In this document: piece after piece, positions 1 through 11,000 of the stretch | Position numbering within the stretch: position 1 is the first letter of the stretch | Layout: each line of letters begins with the position of its first letter | Assembly: GCA_964019155.1 (NCBI GenBank) | Contig: OZ025240.1 | Coordinates: forward strand, 43,710,746 to 43,774,745 | DNA from: Osedax fenrisi | Lineage: Eukaryota; Annelida; Polychaeta; Sabellida; Siboglinidae | Length of the DNA: 64,000 nucleotides | Reading direction: 5' to 3' | The notes under the pieces: generated by a model | What the model saw: only the letters and a program-made list of their open reading frames with translations | The model's database searches: none | Told to the model about the DNA's origin: nothing | Position numbers and translations under genes: made by a program

Positions 1-118
1 TGTTTGGGGGGCGGCACCCCATCTATCAGTCTTGGTTTCAAACCCAAGGGCTGTTCTGGCGTTCGCACATGGACTTTGGTCCATGTGACGTCATCCTGCC
101 GCCAACAACAACAACAAC
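1..118 (+). mobile_element. 3' end of an I/R1-type non-LTR retrotransposon (copy A)
   Basis: The first 118 bases match the 3' ends of the copies at 23.4 and 27.4 kb. They carry the end of the post-RNase H region (FGG...AVLAFAHG-like codons with small indels), a stop-proximal segment like the conserved tgacgcaat..ccgccc, and then a short (CAA)n tail. Only this terminus lies in the window; the rest is upstream of base 1. The GC content is far above the surrounding DNA, as in the other copies of the family. Confidence 0.75.
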
Positions 119-280
119 ATTCAACAATCTGAAAACAACGACGACATCAACACAGTACGCAACGGCAAAGAATCCCGACGATAGACCAGAAAAGGACCTC
201 AACGGAACCTTTACTCTATGGCCTTTTGAGATTTAAAATAACTATACATTATAATTTATAACTTATATTTATTATTTCAT
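119..280 (+). other. GC-moderate spacer, possible 5'UTR relic
   Basis: There is no ORF here. The short match gaacctttact..ggc resembles the 5' part of element F near 9,650, so this may be a remnant of another copy placed head to tail after copy A. From about 230 the composition falls to the AT-rich background. Confidence 0.3.
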
Positions 281-1390
281 ATGAACTGTTATATCTCAAT
301 AAACAATATTTATTTATTTATTATATATAACTCTATTAATAAATATGATAACTCTTTAAGAAAATCGCTTGAAGAAATTTGCCAATCTAGCTTTGATGAA
401 GACTCGTGGTGTCAGGCTACTCTTCCAATCCGTGAAGGTGGTCTAGGGATTATTTCTGAATGCAACATAGCTCCAGCAGCGTATCTATCTTCTGTAAGTC
501 AAGCGATACCTTTTATTTCAAATTTATCAATTTCATTAGACATAGATGGTATTTTGAAGGATTCAATTTCTAAGATTATATCTTTGGGTTATTTAAATGA
601 TAAGGAAATTCTAGATGAACGAATTGGCTTACAGAAGAAATTATGTACTCCTATTTATTTAAAAAGTAAAGGTAACCTACTCAACCGCTCCACTACTCGA
701 AATAAAGCTAGACTACTTTCGCTATCGGTAGATCATGCAGGTGCATGGTTACTAGCCGTCCCAAATCCCTCAATGGGACTGTCTTTTTGTATATTGTTGG
801 GCCTACCTCTCTATAGCATATCTCGTACATGTCCAGCTTGCAACAAAACATTACTTGATATTTATGGAGACCATAGTCTGATATGTGGAGCTGGGAGTGA
901 ACGTACTAATAAGCATAATTATGTACGAGATACTCTATACTATATAATGAATTCAGCAGGTTTATCCCTATCTTTAGAAACAGCAATTTGATCCTAGGTA
1001 CTATTCAAAGATCTGGAGATGTTTCAGTAAATAACTGGTATTTAGGAAAATCAGCCACCATCGATTTATCAATCACATCTCCGCTGCATAACACTACTAT
1101 TTTAAGTGCGGAAATTGGGGCTGGTTTTGCAGCTGGTGAGCGTGAAAAATTATAATAATTATCATGATGCAGGTATTATTTTTCTCCGTTTCGTTGCTGA
1201 AATATTTGGTACTTGGGGTCAAATTACTAAATATATAATTAGCTATATTTCTAAACGATGGGCTGATAAGCATATGGAAAATAGAGATAAATCGTTAAAC
1301 TGGATTTATCAACAACTTTCTGTAGCCATGTACCGAGGAAATGCCAATATGATAATTTCAAGAATCCCGATCGTTAAATTTTATAGTTAA
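281..1390 (+). pseudogene. C-terminal part of a nuclease-bearing non-LTR-type reverse transcriptase
   Basis: The fragment starts after the RT palm and runs through the thumb into a zinc-knuckle and nuclease region. In the first frame (281-991) I see an REGGLGI segment, a later CPAC...GDHSLIC zinc-knuckle-like motif and KHNYVRD. After the stop at 989-991 the next frame continues with GDVSVNNW and DLSITSPL, like the restriction-type nuclease part of this family, then after another frameshift with FVAEIFGTWGQI and LSVAMYRGNANMIISRIP. RTs with this tail are common in cnidarians, sponges and other invertebrates. Two frameshifts and the absence of the RT catalytic domain make it a 5'-truncated pseudogene. 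A start near 340 is more likely than the ATG at 281, because the first twenty codons look like random AT-rich sequence. Confidence 0.7.
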
Positions 1391-1508
1391 TTTATTTTAT
1401 TGTTTTTATTAGTTTTATTTTAATATTTTATTCATTTATTTAATATTTGTTTGACAACTTCATTTTTAATATTCCAAATATTTTTTATTTGTACACACTT
1501 CTGAGTTA

Positions 1509-1561
<53 letters not shown>

Positions 1562-1582
1562 GCTGTATATATAATATCGCTG

Positions 1583-1647
<65 letters not shown>

Positions 1648-1741
1648 TTATTATTATATTCAATACATTATTAATTAGTTGATAGTTATTATTATTATTA
1701 TTAGTTAGTATATATATTTTATTGATTTGTGAGTATAAAAA
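1391..1741. repeat. AT-rich spacer with two long (TA)n tracts
   Basis: Nearly pure TA runs lie at 1,515-1,552 and 1,588-1,645, separated by a short ataatatac/agctgtat segment. Open frames across them encode only Tyr-Ile repeats and are not genes. Any 5' LTR of the Ty3/gypsy element that follows would fall here, but none is recognisable. Confidence 0.85.
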
Positions 1742-2024
1742 AATGAACAATCTACCAATTTCTCCAGAAATAAAAGATATAACAATACAAAATGTAATAA
1801 CAAAATTCGACAGGCGGATAGAGCCGCAAAACAACACAATATTTAAAAGATGTTTCTTTCAAATTAGATCACAAATGCCAGACGAAACGCTAACTAAATT
1901 AATTAGCAAAAAGTGTAGTTTTGAGACGATAACTCCGGATCAAATTCTGAGAGATAGAATCATAAGCGGATTAGCAGACAACGATCTCAGAAAGAAACTA
2001 CTAGCGAAAACAGACCTAACATAG
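1742..2024 (+). pseudogene. gag: Ty3/gypsy element C: Gag (capsid) fragment
   Basis: An open frame of about 94 codons shows the capsid C-terminal signature of arthropod/cnidarian-type Ty3/gypsy Gag: FKRCFFQIRSQMPDETL, then CSFETITPDQILRDRIISGL and a DLRKKLL helix. Gag would package the element RNA in a virus-like particle. The frame begins inside the domain and stops at 2,022-2,024, so the matrix-like N-terminus is missing. It lies directly upstream of a zinc-knuckle relic and Pol in the same orientation, which supports the call. The element is dead. Confidence 0.7.
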
Positions 2025-2154
2025 CAAATGTTATACAGTTATGCAAGACTGTAGAAACTGTAAATAAATAAGCAGAAGTATTCAATAAGGAACAAATAAA
2101 TGCAATATATAAGAAGGATTTCATCAAGAAAAATAAAAATATCTCGAAATATGA

Positions 2155-2285
2155 TATTAAAAATACAAGTGCAAATATTGTGGTGGTACTCAGGAAAGAT
2201 GACAATGCCCGACATATAATAAAACATGCATTGAATGTTGAAAAAAAAATCACTATGCAAAAATGTCCAAAAAAATAAAAATATA
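2155..2285 (+). pseudogene. Element C: nucleocapsid zinc knuckle relic
   Basis: Translation gives KCKYCGGTQER, a stop, QCPTYNKTCIEC, another stop, and KKNHYAKM. This is the CxxCG...CP..N.TC..C...NHY pattern of the nucleocapsid region in this gypsy lineage. It lies between the Gag and RT relics in the expected order. The stops show decay. Confidence 0.55.
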
Positions 2286-2572
2286 AATGCAGTATTTAAA
2301 ATACATATAAATGTAATATTACAAATATATACAGTACAAAATAATAAAAAAGAAGAAACTATTACATTAAAATTTGAATGGAACACGAATATAACATTTC
2401 AGTACCACTCCAAGAATACATCAACGTACCTAATGATGTTAATGGAAAATGTATTAAGAAAAATAGATTCAAGACCATATCAGCTTATGGAGACAATCAA
2501 TGGCCCATTAAGATTGAATCGAGGAAAGAATTCAATACTAATAAGTATACTAATGATTGATGGAAAACAATT

Positions 2573-3290
2573 TTGCATGCAATCCTAGGCAGAAGAGCGT
2601 GCATCGAATTAAAATGTATAAATATATTAGATAGTGATGCAAAAGAAATGATAAATACAGTTACAAAAACTAACACATTGTGGAATACAGAAGATATGAG
2701 AGGAGAGTTTGCTTATGTATTTGACAATAAACTAGGAAGAATACAGTTAAAAAATAAAATAAATCTAGAAGAAAATTATGTACCAGTAAAACATTGTCAA
2801 AGAACAGTAGATGCACCTCTACAAGAAAAAGTTAAACAAAAACTAGAAGAACTCGAAAAAAAACGACACAATAGAACGTATTCGGGAACCAACAGAGTGG
2901 ATTTCATCATGGTAGTGGTAAGAAAATAACTACGATATACGAATATGCTTAGATCCCAAAGATCTAAATCAAGTCATTCAAAGAAAACACTACCCTTTGC
3001 CAGTTATAGAATAATTGGCGCCACCACTAAACAATGCTAAATATTTCACAGTATTATACGTTAAAAACGGGTTTTGGCATATAGAACTTGAAAAAAAATC
3101 AAGAAAACTTACTATTTTCGACACGCCATATGGACAATATGTTTGGAAGAGATTACCTTTCGGAATAATCTTGGCGCCTGAAGTATTTCAGAGAAGAATG
3201 AAAGAAATCATAGAATGGCTAGAAGGAGTAGAGGTAATTGCGGATGACTTTTTAATAATTGGATAAGGTGAGAACGACCAGGAGCATCAA
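2573..3290 (+). pseudogene. pol: Element C: reverse transcriptase domain
   Basis: Two frames carry the domain. The first (2,573-2,929) has the entry helix (LQEKVKQKLEELEKK) and a degraded EPTEWISS segment. After frameshifts come ICLDPKDLNQVI and HYPLPVIE, and from 3,015 the palm: KYFTVLYVKNGFWHIEL (the canonical LD is now LY), DTPYGQYVWKRLPFG, APEVFQRRMKEI and VEVIADDFLIIG, the degenerate form of the YVDD box. The first catalytic Asp is lost and the second box reads IADD, so it is inactive. It follows the gag relic on the same strand. Confidence 0.8.
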
Positions 3291-3599
3291 ATCATGATAA
3301 TAATTTGAAGGATTTTCTAAAAACGAAAGAACAATTTAAAATTAAATTGTGACAAAATATAGTGGAAACAAAATTCAGTACAATACATAGGGAACACCAC
3401 TACATCTAGAGGGTTAAAACCAGGGGATGGAAATATATCTGCGATACAAAAGATGCCACAGCCAGTAGATAAAATAGGTGTCATAAGATTTCTAGGCATT
3501 ATAAACTATCTAAAAAAATTCCTTGCGAAGTTAGCAGAAGAAAATGAATATGACGAATTAAAAAATATCGTTACATTAACCGAAATACTTAGGTATTAT

Positions 3600-3995
3600 G
3601 ATGTCAAGAATAACATTACTATATAATGTGATGCATCACATTTTGGATTAGGAGCTACATTGATGCAAGAAGTTAGATCGATAGCATACGCATCTAAAAC
3701 CCTAAACGAAACGGAACAAAGATATGAAGCTATTGAGAAATAATTGTTAGCGGTAGTTTTTCATGCAATAAATTTGACTTCTACATTTATGGTAAACAGC
3801 ATGTAACCATACACTCAGATCATAAACCGCTAAAAACACTATACAAGAGGCCAATAAATGAAATCAAAATTCGTTTATAAAGAATGATGATGGCTTTACA
3901 AAGATACAACTTAGAAATAATATATAAACCTGGAAAGGAAATATATATTGCAGACACGTTAAGTAGAGCTCCCGAAAATAATGCAGACATAAATA
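3600..3995 (+). pseudogene. Element C: RNase H domain relic
   Basis: Translation gives CDASHFGLGATLMQE, AYASKTLNETEQRYEAIEK (with a stop where the next residue should be) and LLAVVF. A frameshift follows, then HSDHKPLK, RYNLEIIYKPGKE and ADTLSRAP. These are the standard RNase H and tether blocks of Ty3/gypsy Pol, in order. The region between RT and RNase H (3,290-3,600) is element C connection sequence with several stops. Confidence 0.75.
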
Positions 3996-4045
3996 CTATA
4001 GAAGAGGTCTAAAACAAAAATAATTTAGCGGTATCACCATGAAGG

Positions 4046-5140
4046 TTGATAATAATACAAAATGCTACGGAAGATGATGAAACCAGCAATATACTAAAAG
4101 AGTATATAATCGCTGGTTGGCCGAGGCAAAATGATATATGTTTCGAAGCTAAATATTACTATTCAATAATGAAAAGCATAACCACGAATAACAGAGTAAT
4201 CTTCAAAGAAGATAAATTGATAGTTCCTCAAAGGTTGAGAAATGAAATGCTGAGTTTAGCACATGCCAATCATGGTGGTATAGGTTCGTACTTACGAAGA
4301 ATTAGAGAAGTCATATATTGGCCAGGAATGACGAAACAGATGACACAAAACGTAAAAACGTGTGAGATATGTAAAAAATATGTCGAAAATAACAAAGGAA
4401 GCCAATAATTGGAGCAACACGAGATTGGAGAGACCTCGTGGACAAAACTTGGTATTGATCTGTGTGATATTGATGGAAGACAGTTGTTAGTATTAACAGA
4501 CTAATATTATAGATTTATATCGGTGGAAAAATTAAAAAAACAACAACAACCGAACAAATCTACAACTATTAAATATTTGCGCAATTCATAGCATTCCTCA
4601 GAAAGTAGTATCAGATAATGGCCCACAATTCAGAACACACTTTAAGAAATTTGCAGAGTCTAGATATTGAAATCATACACTCCGGTCTGTATTACCCTAA
4701 GTGTAAAGGAAAAGTGGAAAACGCCGTAAAAATAGTAAAGAGACTGTTTAAGAAGGCAAAAGAAACCAATATAAGTGAACAACTAAATTTACTCGAGTGT
4801 AACAACACAATATCAGAAAACGAAGAAGTGTTCCCAAGTGAAAAACTATCTGGGAGAAAAACAAGGAAATTATTCCCAATGAACAAAAAATTATTAATAC
4901 CAAGAGAAAATAGAACGAATGAAAAGCAACATATGAAAAGAAAGAAAGAAAAACAAAAATAATACTACGAAAGAGCTATAAGGAACTAAAAAGATATTTA
5001 TCCAGAAGATGAAATGCTCATCAAACTACTGGGAAAGAACATATGGATCAAGGGTGAATGTAAACAAGAGGTAAACACACGAAGCTATAAAATAGAAGTA
5101 GAAAACGCTGAATATATCAGAAACAGAAAAGATATTTAGA
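4046..5140 (+). pseudogene. Element C: integrase
   Basis: An open frame at 4,046-4,408 contains the HHCC zinc finger: AHANHGG, VIYWPGM, then CEICKKY. The core follows in other frames with GIDLCDIDGRQLLVLTD (first Asp), a damaged DNGPQF segment near 4,617, and the HSGLYYPKCKGKVENAVK segment holding the catalytic Glu. The C-terminal GPY/F-like domain is visible as YYERAIRN, WIKGECKQEV, RSYKIEVENAEY and RNRKDI up to about 5,140. Several frameshifts break it. The start of the 8.9-kb tandem duplication (4,906) lies inside this domain. Confidence 0.8.
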
Positions 5141-5369
5141 TTTCAAAGAAGGAAGAAGGATAGAGGTTAGTTGAAAAAACAACAGAGACACCAGAAGAGA
5201 TATACAAACATAATAATAGACCGACAAGACATAGATGGTTGCCAGCAAAACTATGTGGTGGCAACATAAACTAAATGTAGAAGAAAAATAAAGGTAGCGG
5301 TTATAGTCAAAATTATATTAATACTCTTATATAAATATATCTATATATATTATTTTATTGTTATAGTAT

Positions 5370-5410
<41 letters not shown>

Positions 5411-5548
5411 TTATTGTTATGCTCTTATAAATAAATATATATATATATATATATATTATACCAAAGTTATTTATATACCATATTATTATAGCGCACACCA
5501 TGTAACAGTTAACCATGTGAGGCTGTAGTAGTATTCTAGTACTACGGT
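5141..5548. other. AT-rich 3' non-coding part of element C
   Basis: No gene is visible. It contains three tracts of (TA)n near 5,340-5,460, embedded in partial direct repeats with the phrase attattttattgttat. It ends in the purine run described next. The same sequence recurs at 14,057-14,458 with shorter TA runs. Confidence 0.6.
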
Positions 5549-5712
5549 AAAGAAAAGGGGATGTAATGAAATACTTATGTTCCCTCCCATTGTCAATAAG
5601 TTAGGTGACTGCAAATACATAATTCAATGACGAGTTCAATAATAAACTTAATAACATAAACATTCTAATTATATAGTATATCAATTATTCTAATTAAGAA
5701 TTAAGAATTACA
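5549..5712 (+). repeat. Polypurine tract and probable short LTR of element C
   Basis: A purine tract, aaagaaaagggga, at 5,549-5,561 is followed directly by TGTAATG. A TG...CA block of about 151 bases runs to 5,712. Polypurine tract followed by TG is the expected 3' LTR boundary of a Ty3/gypsy element, and the position after the integrase fits. No second copy exists in the window apart from the tandem-duplication copy at 14,459-14,622, so the 3' limit is a guess. Confidence 0.45.
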
Positions 5713-5779
5713 CTACAAGGTTAATCTTAGAATATCAGAAGAAGAATTGGCATAAAGCCAAAACCATAGAACATATGAA

Positions 5780-6175
5780 GATGCCCATGTTCATCAAATA
5801 ACGAAGTCAACGAAAAGTAACTATAAAAAGAAACATGATACACACAAAAAAACTATCAAAATGTAAATTATATGGAAAAGAACACTTATGGAAAAAAGAA
5901 TTATGCACAGCATATAACAAAACGTGAAAAACTTAACCAATTTAAAAATCAATGTCGGAATACTCAAACCGAAGTAACAAATTATACATATATGCAATAA
6001 AAGAGAATAATGTTGCCAGCATTAATGATATATCAAAGGAAGAAAGGGTTACTCTAGATACGAAATTTGGAGCGATAACGTTACAAATTGATATAGGTGC
6101 TACTTGTAAAATAATACCAGTACACACATATATACAATTAACAGGATATATACTGTATACAGTGAACTAAATCTT
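5780..6175 (+). pseudogene. Element D (Ty3/gypsy): zinc knuckle and protease relic, unit 1
   Basis: Element D begins without a recognisable gag. At about 5,855-5,930 the codons read CKLYGKEHLW and LCTAYNKT, a damaged zinc knuckle. From 5,952 an open frame of 72 codons ends in an aspartic protease-like segment, LQIDIGATCKIIP, where the usual DTGA is DIGA. Protease would cut the element polyprotein; the altered catalytic triplet implies loss of function. It is closely spaced with the RT domain that follows. Confidence 0.6.
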
Positions 6176-6360
6176 ATAAAGATATCCAAAGTAAAGATTC
6201 TGTCTTTGGAGAAAGAACTTGGCATGTCTTGGTGAAATAATTTTGGAAGTAACCAGAAAAATATCAAATACTTGATTCGTTGACAATAAAGCATGACATA
6301 AATTAGAATTACTACACATTTTGACAACGATGCAATAAATGTGATATAGAAAGAACATGC

Positions 6361-6975
6361 AGATCCATTAACTAGAAACGAACTAATAAAATATTGCAGT
6401 GAAGTAATTAACGAAAGAGTAGGGATTCTGGAAGGCAAATATAAGATACAATTGAAGGATGAAAATAAGTCAGTTAAGTATGCGAAACGAAGAGTTGCTA
6501 TATCCATACAAGCAGAAGTAATAGATAAGCTTGATGAACTCGAAAACAAAGATATAATACGGAAAGTGATAACACCTACACCATGAATATCATCAAAGGT
6601 TATAGTAAAGACGAAATATGGTCAAATTCGTATATGTTTAGATTTTAAAGATCTAAATGAATCAATAGAACGAGAAAACTACCCGTTACCAACGATTGGA
6701 GAGATTGCGACAAAGTTAAATAAAGCAAGAGTATTCACTGTCCTGGACGTAACAATTGGATTTTGGCATGTCAAATTAGAGGAAGAATCAAGTTACCTCA
6801 TAATTTTAATACACCTTTCGGAAGATATAGATGGGTTAGAATTCCATTTGGATTATGTTCAGCACCTGAAGTTTTTCAAAGAAAAATGAATGAACTAATC
6901 GAAGGTCTAACAGGAATTTAAATCATAGTAGATGATTTCGTAGCTGATTTTTTAGCTGTGTTAATACAACAAAAG
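6361..6975 (+). pseudogene. pol: Element D: reverse transcriptase, unit 1
   Basis: The entry segment (VGILEGKYKIQLKDENK, then AKRRVAISIQAEV and LDELENKDIIRKV) is open until a TGA where Trp is expected before ISS. The palm continues with VKTKYGQIRICLDFKDLN, ENYPLPTI and VFTVLDVTIGFWHVKLEEE. After a one-base frameshift near 6,795 come TPFGRYRWVRIPFG, SAPEVFQRKMNELIEGL and IIVDDFVA. Both catalytic boxes (VLD and VDD) survive, but the stop and frameshift prevent translation as one protein. The second unit carries the same defects. Confidence 0.8.
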
Positions 6976-7339
6976 AAGCTAATATAGATCATGATGATAA
7001 CTTAAGAAGATTTATAATGTATGTCAATAGAAGAACATAAATTTAAATATAGATAAGTTCAATCTAAGAGAAATACATGTAACATATATTGGACACACAT
7101 TATCAGGTGAGGGAGTTCAACCAGGACAAGACAAGGTCAAATCAATACTTCAAATTCTAACTCCAAAAGATCCGACAGAAATCAAGAGATTCGTCGGAAT
7201 GGTACAATATCTAGATACATTTATAGATAGATAGAATGCAAGAACAGTACATCTAAGAAAAGTATTTCATAAATATATACCATTGAATTGGACAGAGAAA
7301 TAAGAAGAAGAAATAAGGATTTGAAGAAAGCAGTAACAA

Positions 7340-7800
7340 CAACACCAGTACTTAGATATTATGATGTGAATAAATAAGTTCTAATTCAATGTGATGCCTC
7401 AAAATATGGACTGGGAGCAGTAATAATGCAAGAAAATCGAGCAGTAGCATATACCTCAAAAACTTTAACAGAAATGAAAGTTACATATGCAAAAATTTAG
7501 AAAGAGATGTTGGCGATAGTCTTTGCATGTGAGAAATATCGTCAATATATATATGGAAACCACACATATGTATTTATACATATGTGTGGTTTCCATATAT
7601 ATATATATATATATATATATAAATTAATACGGATCACAAACCACTTATTAGATTACTCTATAAATGATATATCGACAAGGTTACAAAATATGAGACTTAT
7701 ACTTCAGCAATACGACATAATATTAACATGTATACCAGAAAAGGATATACCAATACCAGATACATTATCAAGATATGCACAAATACAAATAGAAAAATAG
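7340..7800 (+). pseudogene. Element D: RNase H interrupted by a palindrome, unit 1
   Basis: CDASKYGLGAVIMQENR, AYTSKTLTEMKVTYAKI, a stop, and KEMLAIVFACEKYRQYIYGNHTY are clear RNase H and connection blocks. Where INTDHKPL should follow, a 60-bp perfect foldback and a TA run have been inserted; coding sense resumes with NTDHKPLIRLLY in another frame. The end, LQNMRLILQQYDIILTCIPEKDIPIPDTLSRYA, is intact in the frame that stops at 7,800. Confidence 0.8.
7545..7604. repeat. 60-bp near-perfect palindrome inside RNase H, unit 1
   Basis: Arms 7,545-7,573 and 7,576-7,604 are exact reverse complements around a 2-base centre (tt). The core is ggaaaccacacatatg and its complement. The left arm is the genuine RNase H codons (YGNHTY), so the right arm is an inverted copy. 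The same structure is at 16,453-16,512, so it predates the tandem duplication. Confidence 0.9.
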
Positions 7801-7999
7801 GATATAATACCTGAAGTAGTTTCAACCATAACACTAGCCATAACAGAGACTAGAAGAGATAGAATTATAGAGGAAACTGAGAATGATAGAGTATTTATGA
7901 AAATATTAGAGCTTACGGAATCAGGATGGCCGAAAAAGAATGAAATTCTAGAAATATTTATACCATATTATAGCATAAGAATTATGATAACACATACAG

Positions 8000-9021
8000 A
8001 ATGAATACTATTTAAAGATCAAATTATAATGATACCGAGTAAGCTACGTGAAGAAATGATTCAACAGGCTCATTCAGCTCATAGTGGAATTGGTACATGT
8101 AGAAGACGACTAAAAGACATTATGTATTGGCCTGGCATGAATAAGGATATAGAACAATATATACAGATATGTGAATCTTGTATACAAAATAAATAACAGA
8201 AATTCAGAACATGAAAGATACACTTATACAGTATACACGGGGTGATACGCCTCGATCAGAAATTGGTATGGGTTTGTGTCGGATAGACGACCGCACATTA
8301 CTTGTGGTCACTGACTACTATTTAAACTTACTATCAGTTGAAAAACTTAAAAAACCCAATTGTAATGAGGTAATAAAGATTTTACTAAAGATGTATGCCA
8401 TACAAGGAATTACACAGGAAATAATAACAGATAACGGGCCACAGTTTAGGTCCAGTTTCAAAGATGTCATGAAACAATTAGAAATCACACATATACCTCC
8501 AGTCCATATCACCCTCAAGAAAATGGAAAGGCAGAAAATGCCGTTAAAACAATGAAAATAATATCGAAGAAGTATAAAGGATCAGAGCCATTGGCAATAC
8601 TCGAATTTAATAATACGACTACAGAAGGACTAGAGTTAAGTTCAGCAGAAATTTTATTCGGCAGAAAGTACAGAACACGTATGATAATACAAAAATAAAA
8701 TTGAATACCAAGACATGATCTAAAAGAAATGGAGAAGAAAAGGGAGATTAAACTGAGAAAACAAAAAACATATTACGATAGAAGTACAAAAGATAAATAC
8801 AAGAAGAAAACGATATAATAATGAGAAAACCTGGAGAGAAAACATGGACTCGCGGTAAGTGTCTCAACGAGGAACAAAATAGATCAATCCAAATAGAAGT
8901 GGATGATCGGATATATACAATAAATAGAATATATCTAAAACTAATAAAAAAAATAAAGAAAATGAGGAAAATAAAGATATTGAACAGAAAACTGAAGTTA
9001 GACGCTCAGGTAGAATTATAA
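8000..9021 (+). pseudogene. Element D: integrase, unit 1
   Basis: The zinc finger shows LREEMIQQAHSAHSG, MYWPGM and CESCIQNK. The core at 8,211-8,555 has GMGLCRIDDRTLLVVTDYY (canonical first Asp block) and IITDNGPQFRSSFKDVM (second Asp). A one-base frameshift near 8,495 then leads to SPYHPQENGKAENAVKTMK with the catalytic Glu and on to SSAEILFGRKYRTRM. The C-terminal GPY/F-like domain follows at 8,766-9,021 with YYDRSTKD, KPGEKTWTRGKC and QIEVDDRIYTINRIYL. Integrase inserts the element cDNA. The DDE residues survive, but frameshifts and two adjacent stops near 8,817 break the frame. Confidence 0.85.
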
Positions 9022-9589
9022 AGCTACCTGAACTTTTTAGATAATTACAGATGTTTTCTGTTAGGTGGTGGTTTATTTACTTATATTTAGTATTATTATT
9101 ATTAATTTTAGCATCATTTATTATTATTATATCATACTATCATATTATCATATATGATCTCTTGATACTCGGACTATTGAAAATGTACTTATTATATAAT
9201 TAAAAAACATAAGCAACTAATAATATATGTATAGTTGCTCCTTAATTATGTTTTAAAGAAAAGGAGAAATAACATATATTATATATGACATCTATGATCT
9301 GTGACTGTCAATGAATCACTTTGATACTTCCGCATATTGCCAACATAATATTTTACTACTAAATAACTTATATAAATATATATGATTATACACATATACT
9401 AAAGGTTAGCAACATTATATATGTAATTAGTTGCCTATAAACTATAAACATAAATCGTTACCGCCACTTACACAGCATACAATATATACCTCTGATTAAA
9501 TATACATCATTTACACAACATACACTACCGACTTAACATACAACACTTGTGAATCACAAATCAACCAAAATTACACCACTTATACAACA
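9022..9589. other. AT-rich spacer between elements D and F
   Basis: No gene is seen. A purine run aaagaaaaggagaaa near 9,255 could be the polypurine tract of element D, but no TG...CA LTR pair follows. From about 9,440 the sequence becomes rich in acatac/acac words. A word here, acttatacaaca, just before element F resembles cttatacagcat just after the (CAA)n tail of element G at 27,482. The same spacer recurs at 17,930-18,497. Confidence 0.5.
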
Positions 9590-10233
9590 GTGAAGCTACG
9601 ATTCTGCCTCCCCGCAGCGCTCTATCTCCACCTCATCGAGATGACTAAAAGAACCTTTACTTCGGCTTTACCGTCTAGGGCCCGAGGCCCGGTTGGAACG
9701 CCTCCCCCACACTCACGGGGGTTTTTCTGTGGTCTGGCCACCTACCAGCTCTGGTGGTCCGAATGCTACTGATGAGAGCTGGCGATGTTGAAGAGAACCA
9801 TGCTGCAAGCCCTGCGGAAGGACGCTGAGGACCAATCAGCCGCACCTAAAATGTGGCTCGTGCATTGCGACCTCGCTCAATCAAGAGAAATGTAGCGGCC
9901 TGAGACGAGAATCGCAGACTCCAGGAAACTGGACATGCACGCCTTCTCTACCATCGACCGTACCCACACTGGTTGGACAACCGATCGGAGACCCAAGGCT
10001 TCCAGGAACAGTCGCGTCTCAGAAGCGATGCCTGCAGTTCGAAAAAGTTGTAAGATATTCGCCCCACCCGCTCGTCTGCGTAGGATGCCGGCGTATCTGC
10101 CACAAAAGCTGCTCTAATATGTCGACAGACGGACAAAGTATGAATATATCCACTAGCTCCTTCAAAACTGCTCGACAAGCGTGAACAACAAGGGCGTGGA
10201 TAGCGGAGACCGGCCCCATCGAGAAAGGCCGAT
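9590..10233 (+). pseudogene. Element F: 5' region and ORF1 relic, unit 1
   Basis: There is an abrupt shift from AT-rich to about 50% GC at 9,590. The first 150 bases hold GC-rich inverted segments (ggcccgaggcc; ccccc..ggggg near 9,707-9,721). No long frame survives. One short stretch at 10,076-10,112 reads CVGCRRICHKSC, a zinc-binding cluster of the kind seen near the C-terminus of ORF1 in related elements. This is taken as the decayed ORF1 of an I/R1-type element. Confidence 0.5.
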
Positions 10234-11000
10234 GTGAGACGAAGAGTCTGCCTCAAAATCCTACAGTGGAACGCTAACGGAATCAGGGCCAAGATGGTAG
10301 AGCTCGAAAACCGAATAAGGAAACTCAATCTCGACATTATCATTCAGAAAACGAAGCTGAGGGCCCTGGACAAGAACCCTGCTATAAATGGCTACTCTAC
10401 AGTCCGAAAAGACAGGGGCGTCGGTAGGGGTGGGTGGCTTATATTTTTTATTAAGATATCCCCTTCACAACTATTTACAACACGTCCAGTGCCCAGAATT
10501 CCCTCCTGGAGATTCAATTGATTGAATTGAGAGCCAAACCTTTCGTCAAGACTCTACTATCTAACGTCTACTGCCCTCGTCAAGAGGAGAAAACCATGTT
10601 AACGAGTTTGAGATGTCGGAACTGCCTCACGACCGGAACTCGATAACAGGGGGCGATATAAACGTACATAGTCAAATGTGGGACAGATGGTAAATTTAAG
10701 ACTCCCTGGGATCGAATCTCGAAGAGTGGCTGATGGAAACATATTTCTACATCGCGAACGACGGAGCCGCAACAAGGTCCAAAATAGGCACTGGAGGCAG
10801 CAGCGCGCCCGATGTGACCCTCGTTCACAGCAGTTGGTTGGATCGAGTGGAGTGGAGCACGACCGAATGCCTAGGCTCGGATCACCTCCACATACTCATC
10901 ACCGTTGACTGTCAGGTGACAACGCTTAACGCCCCATCCCGTACCGAACTCAAATGGAACTGGAATCTGCTAACTTCCAATTATTTGCAGAATCGGTAGA
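10234..11000 (+). pseudogene. Element F: apurinic-type endonuclease domain, unit 1
   Basis: The first block (10,234-10,521) has LQWNANGIRAKM, the domain start, and STVRKDRGVGRGG. The catalytic Glu block reads IIIQKTKL, where IQETKL is expected, so the Glu is replaced by Lys. In other frames GGDINVHSQMWD keeps the GD.N motif, and the closing block at 10,733-10,999 has NDGAATR, SSAPDVTL, VEWSTTECLGSDHLHILI. The domain would nick target DNA for target-primed reverse transcription. It is fragmented over three frames and has lost a catalytic residue. Confidence 0.8.

Noticed and set aside
1447..1837. Open frames across the TA tracts (also 44,829-45,168, 49,127, 54,100, 62,426)
   Set aside because: They encode Tyr-Ile repeats produced by (TA)n and occur on both strands.
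9700..9730. Rho-independent-type terminator (ccccc...ggggg followed by ttttt)
   Set aside because: The context is a eukaryotic retrotransposon 5' region; the hairpin is more likely element RNA structure.
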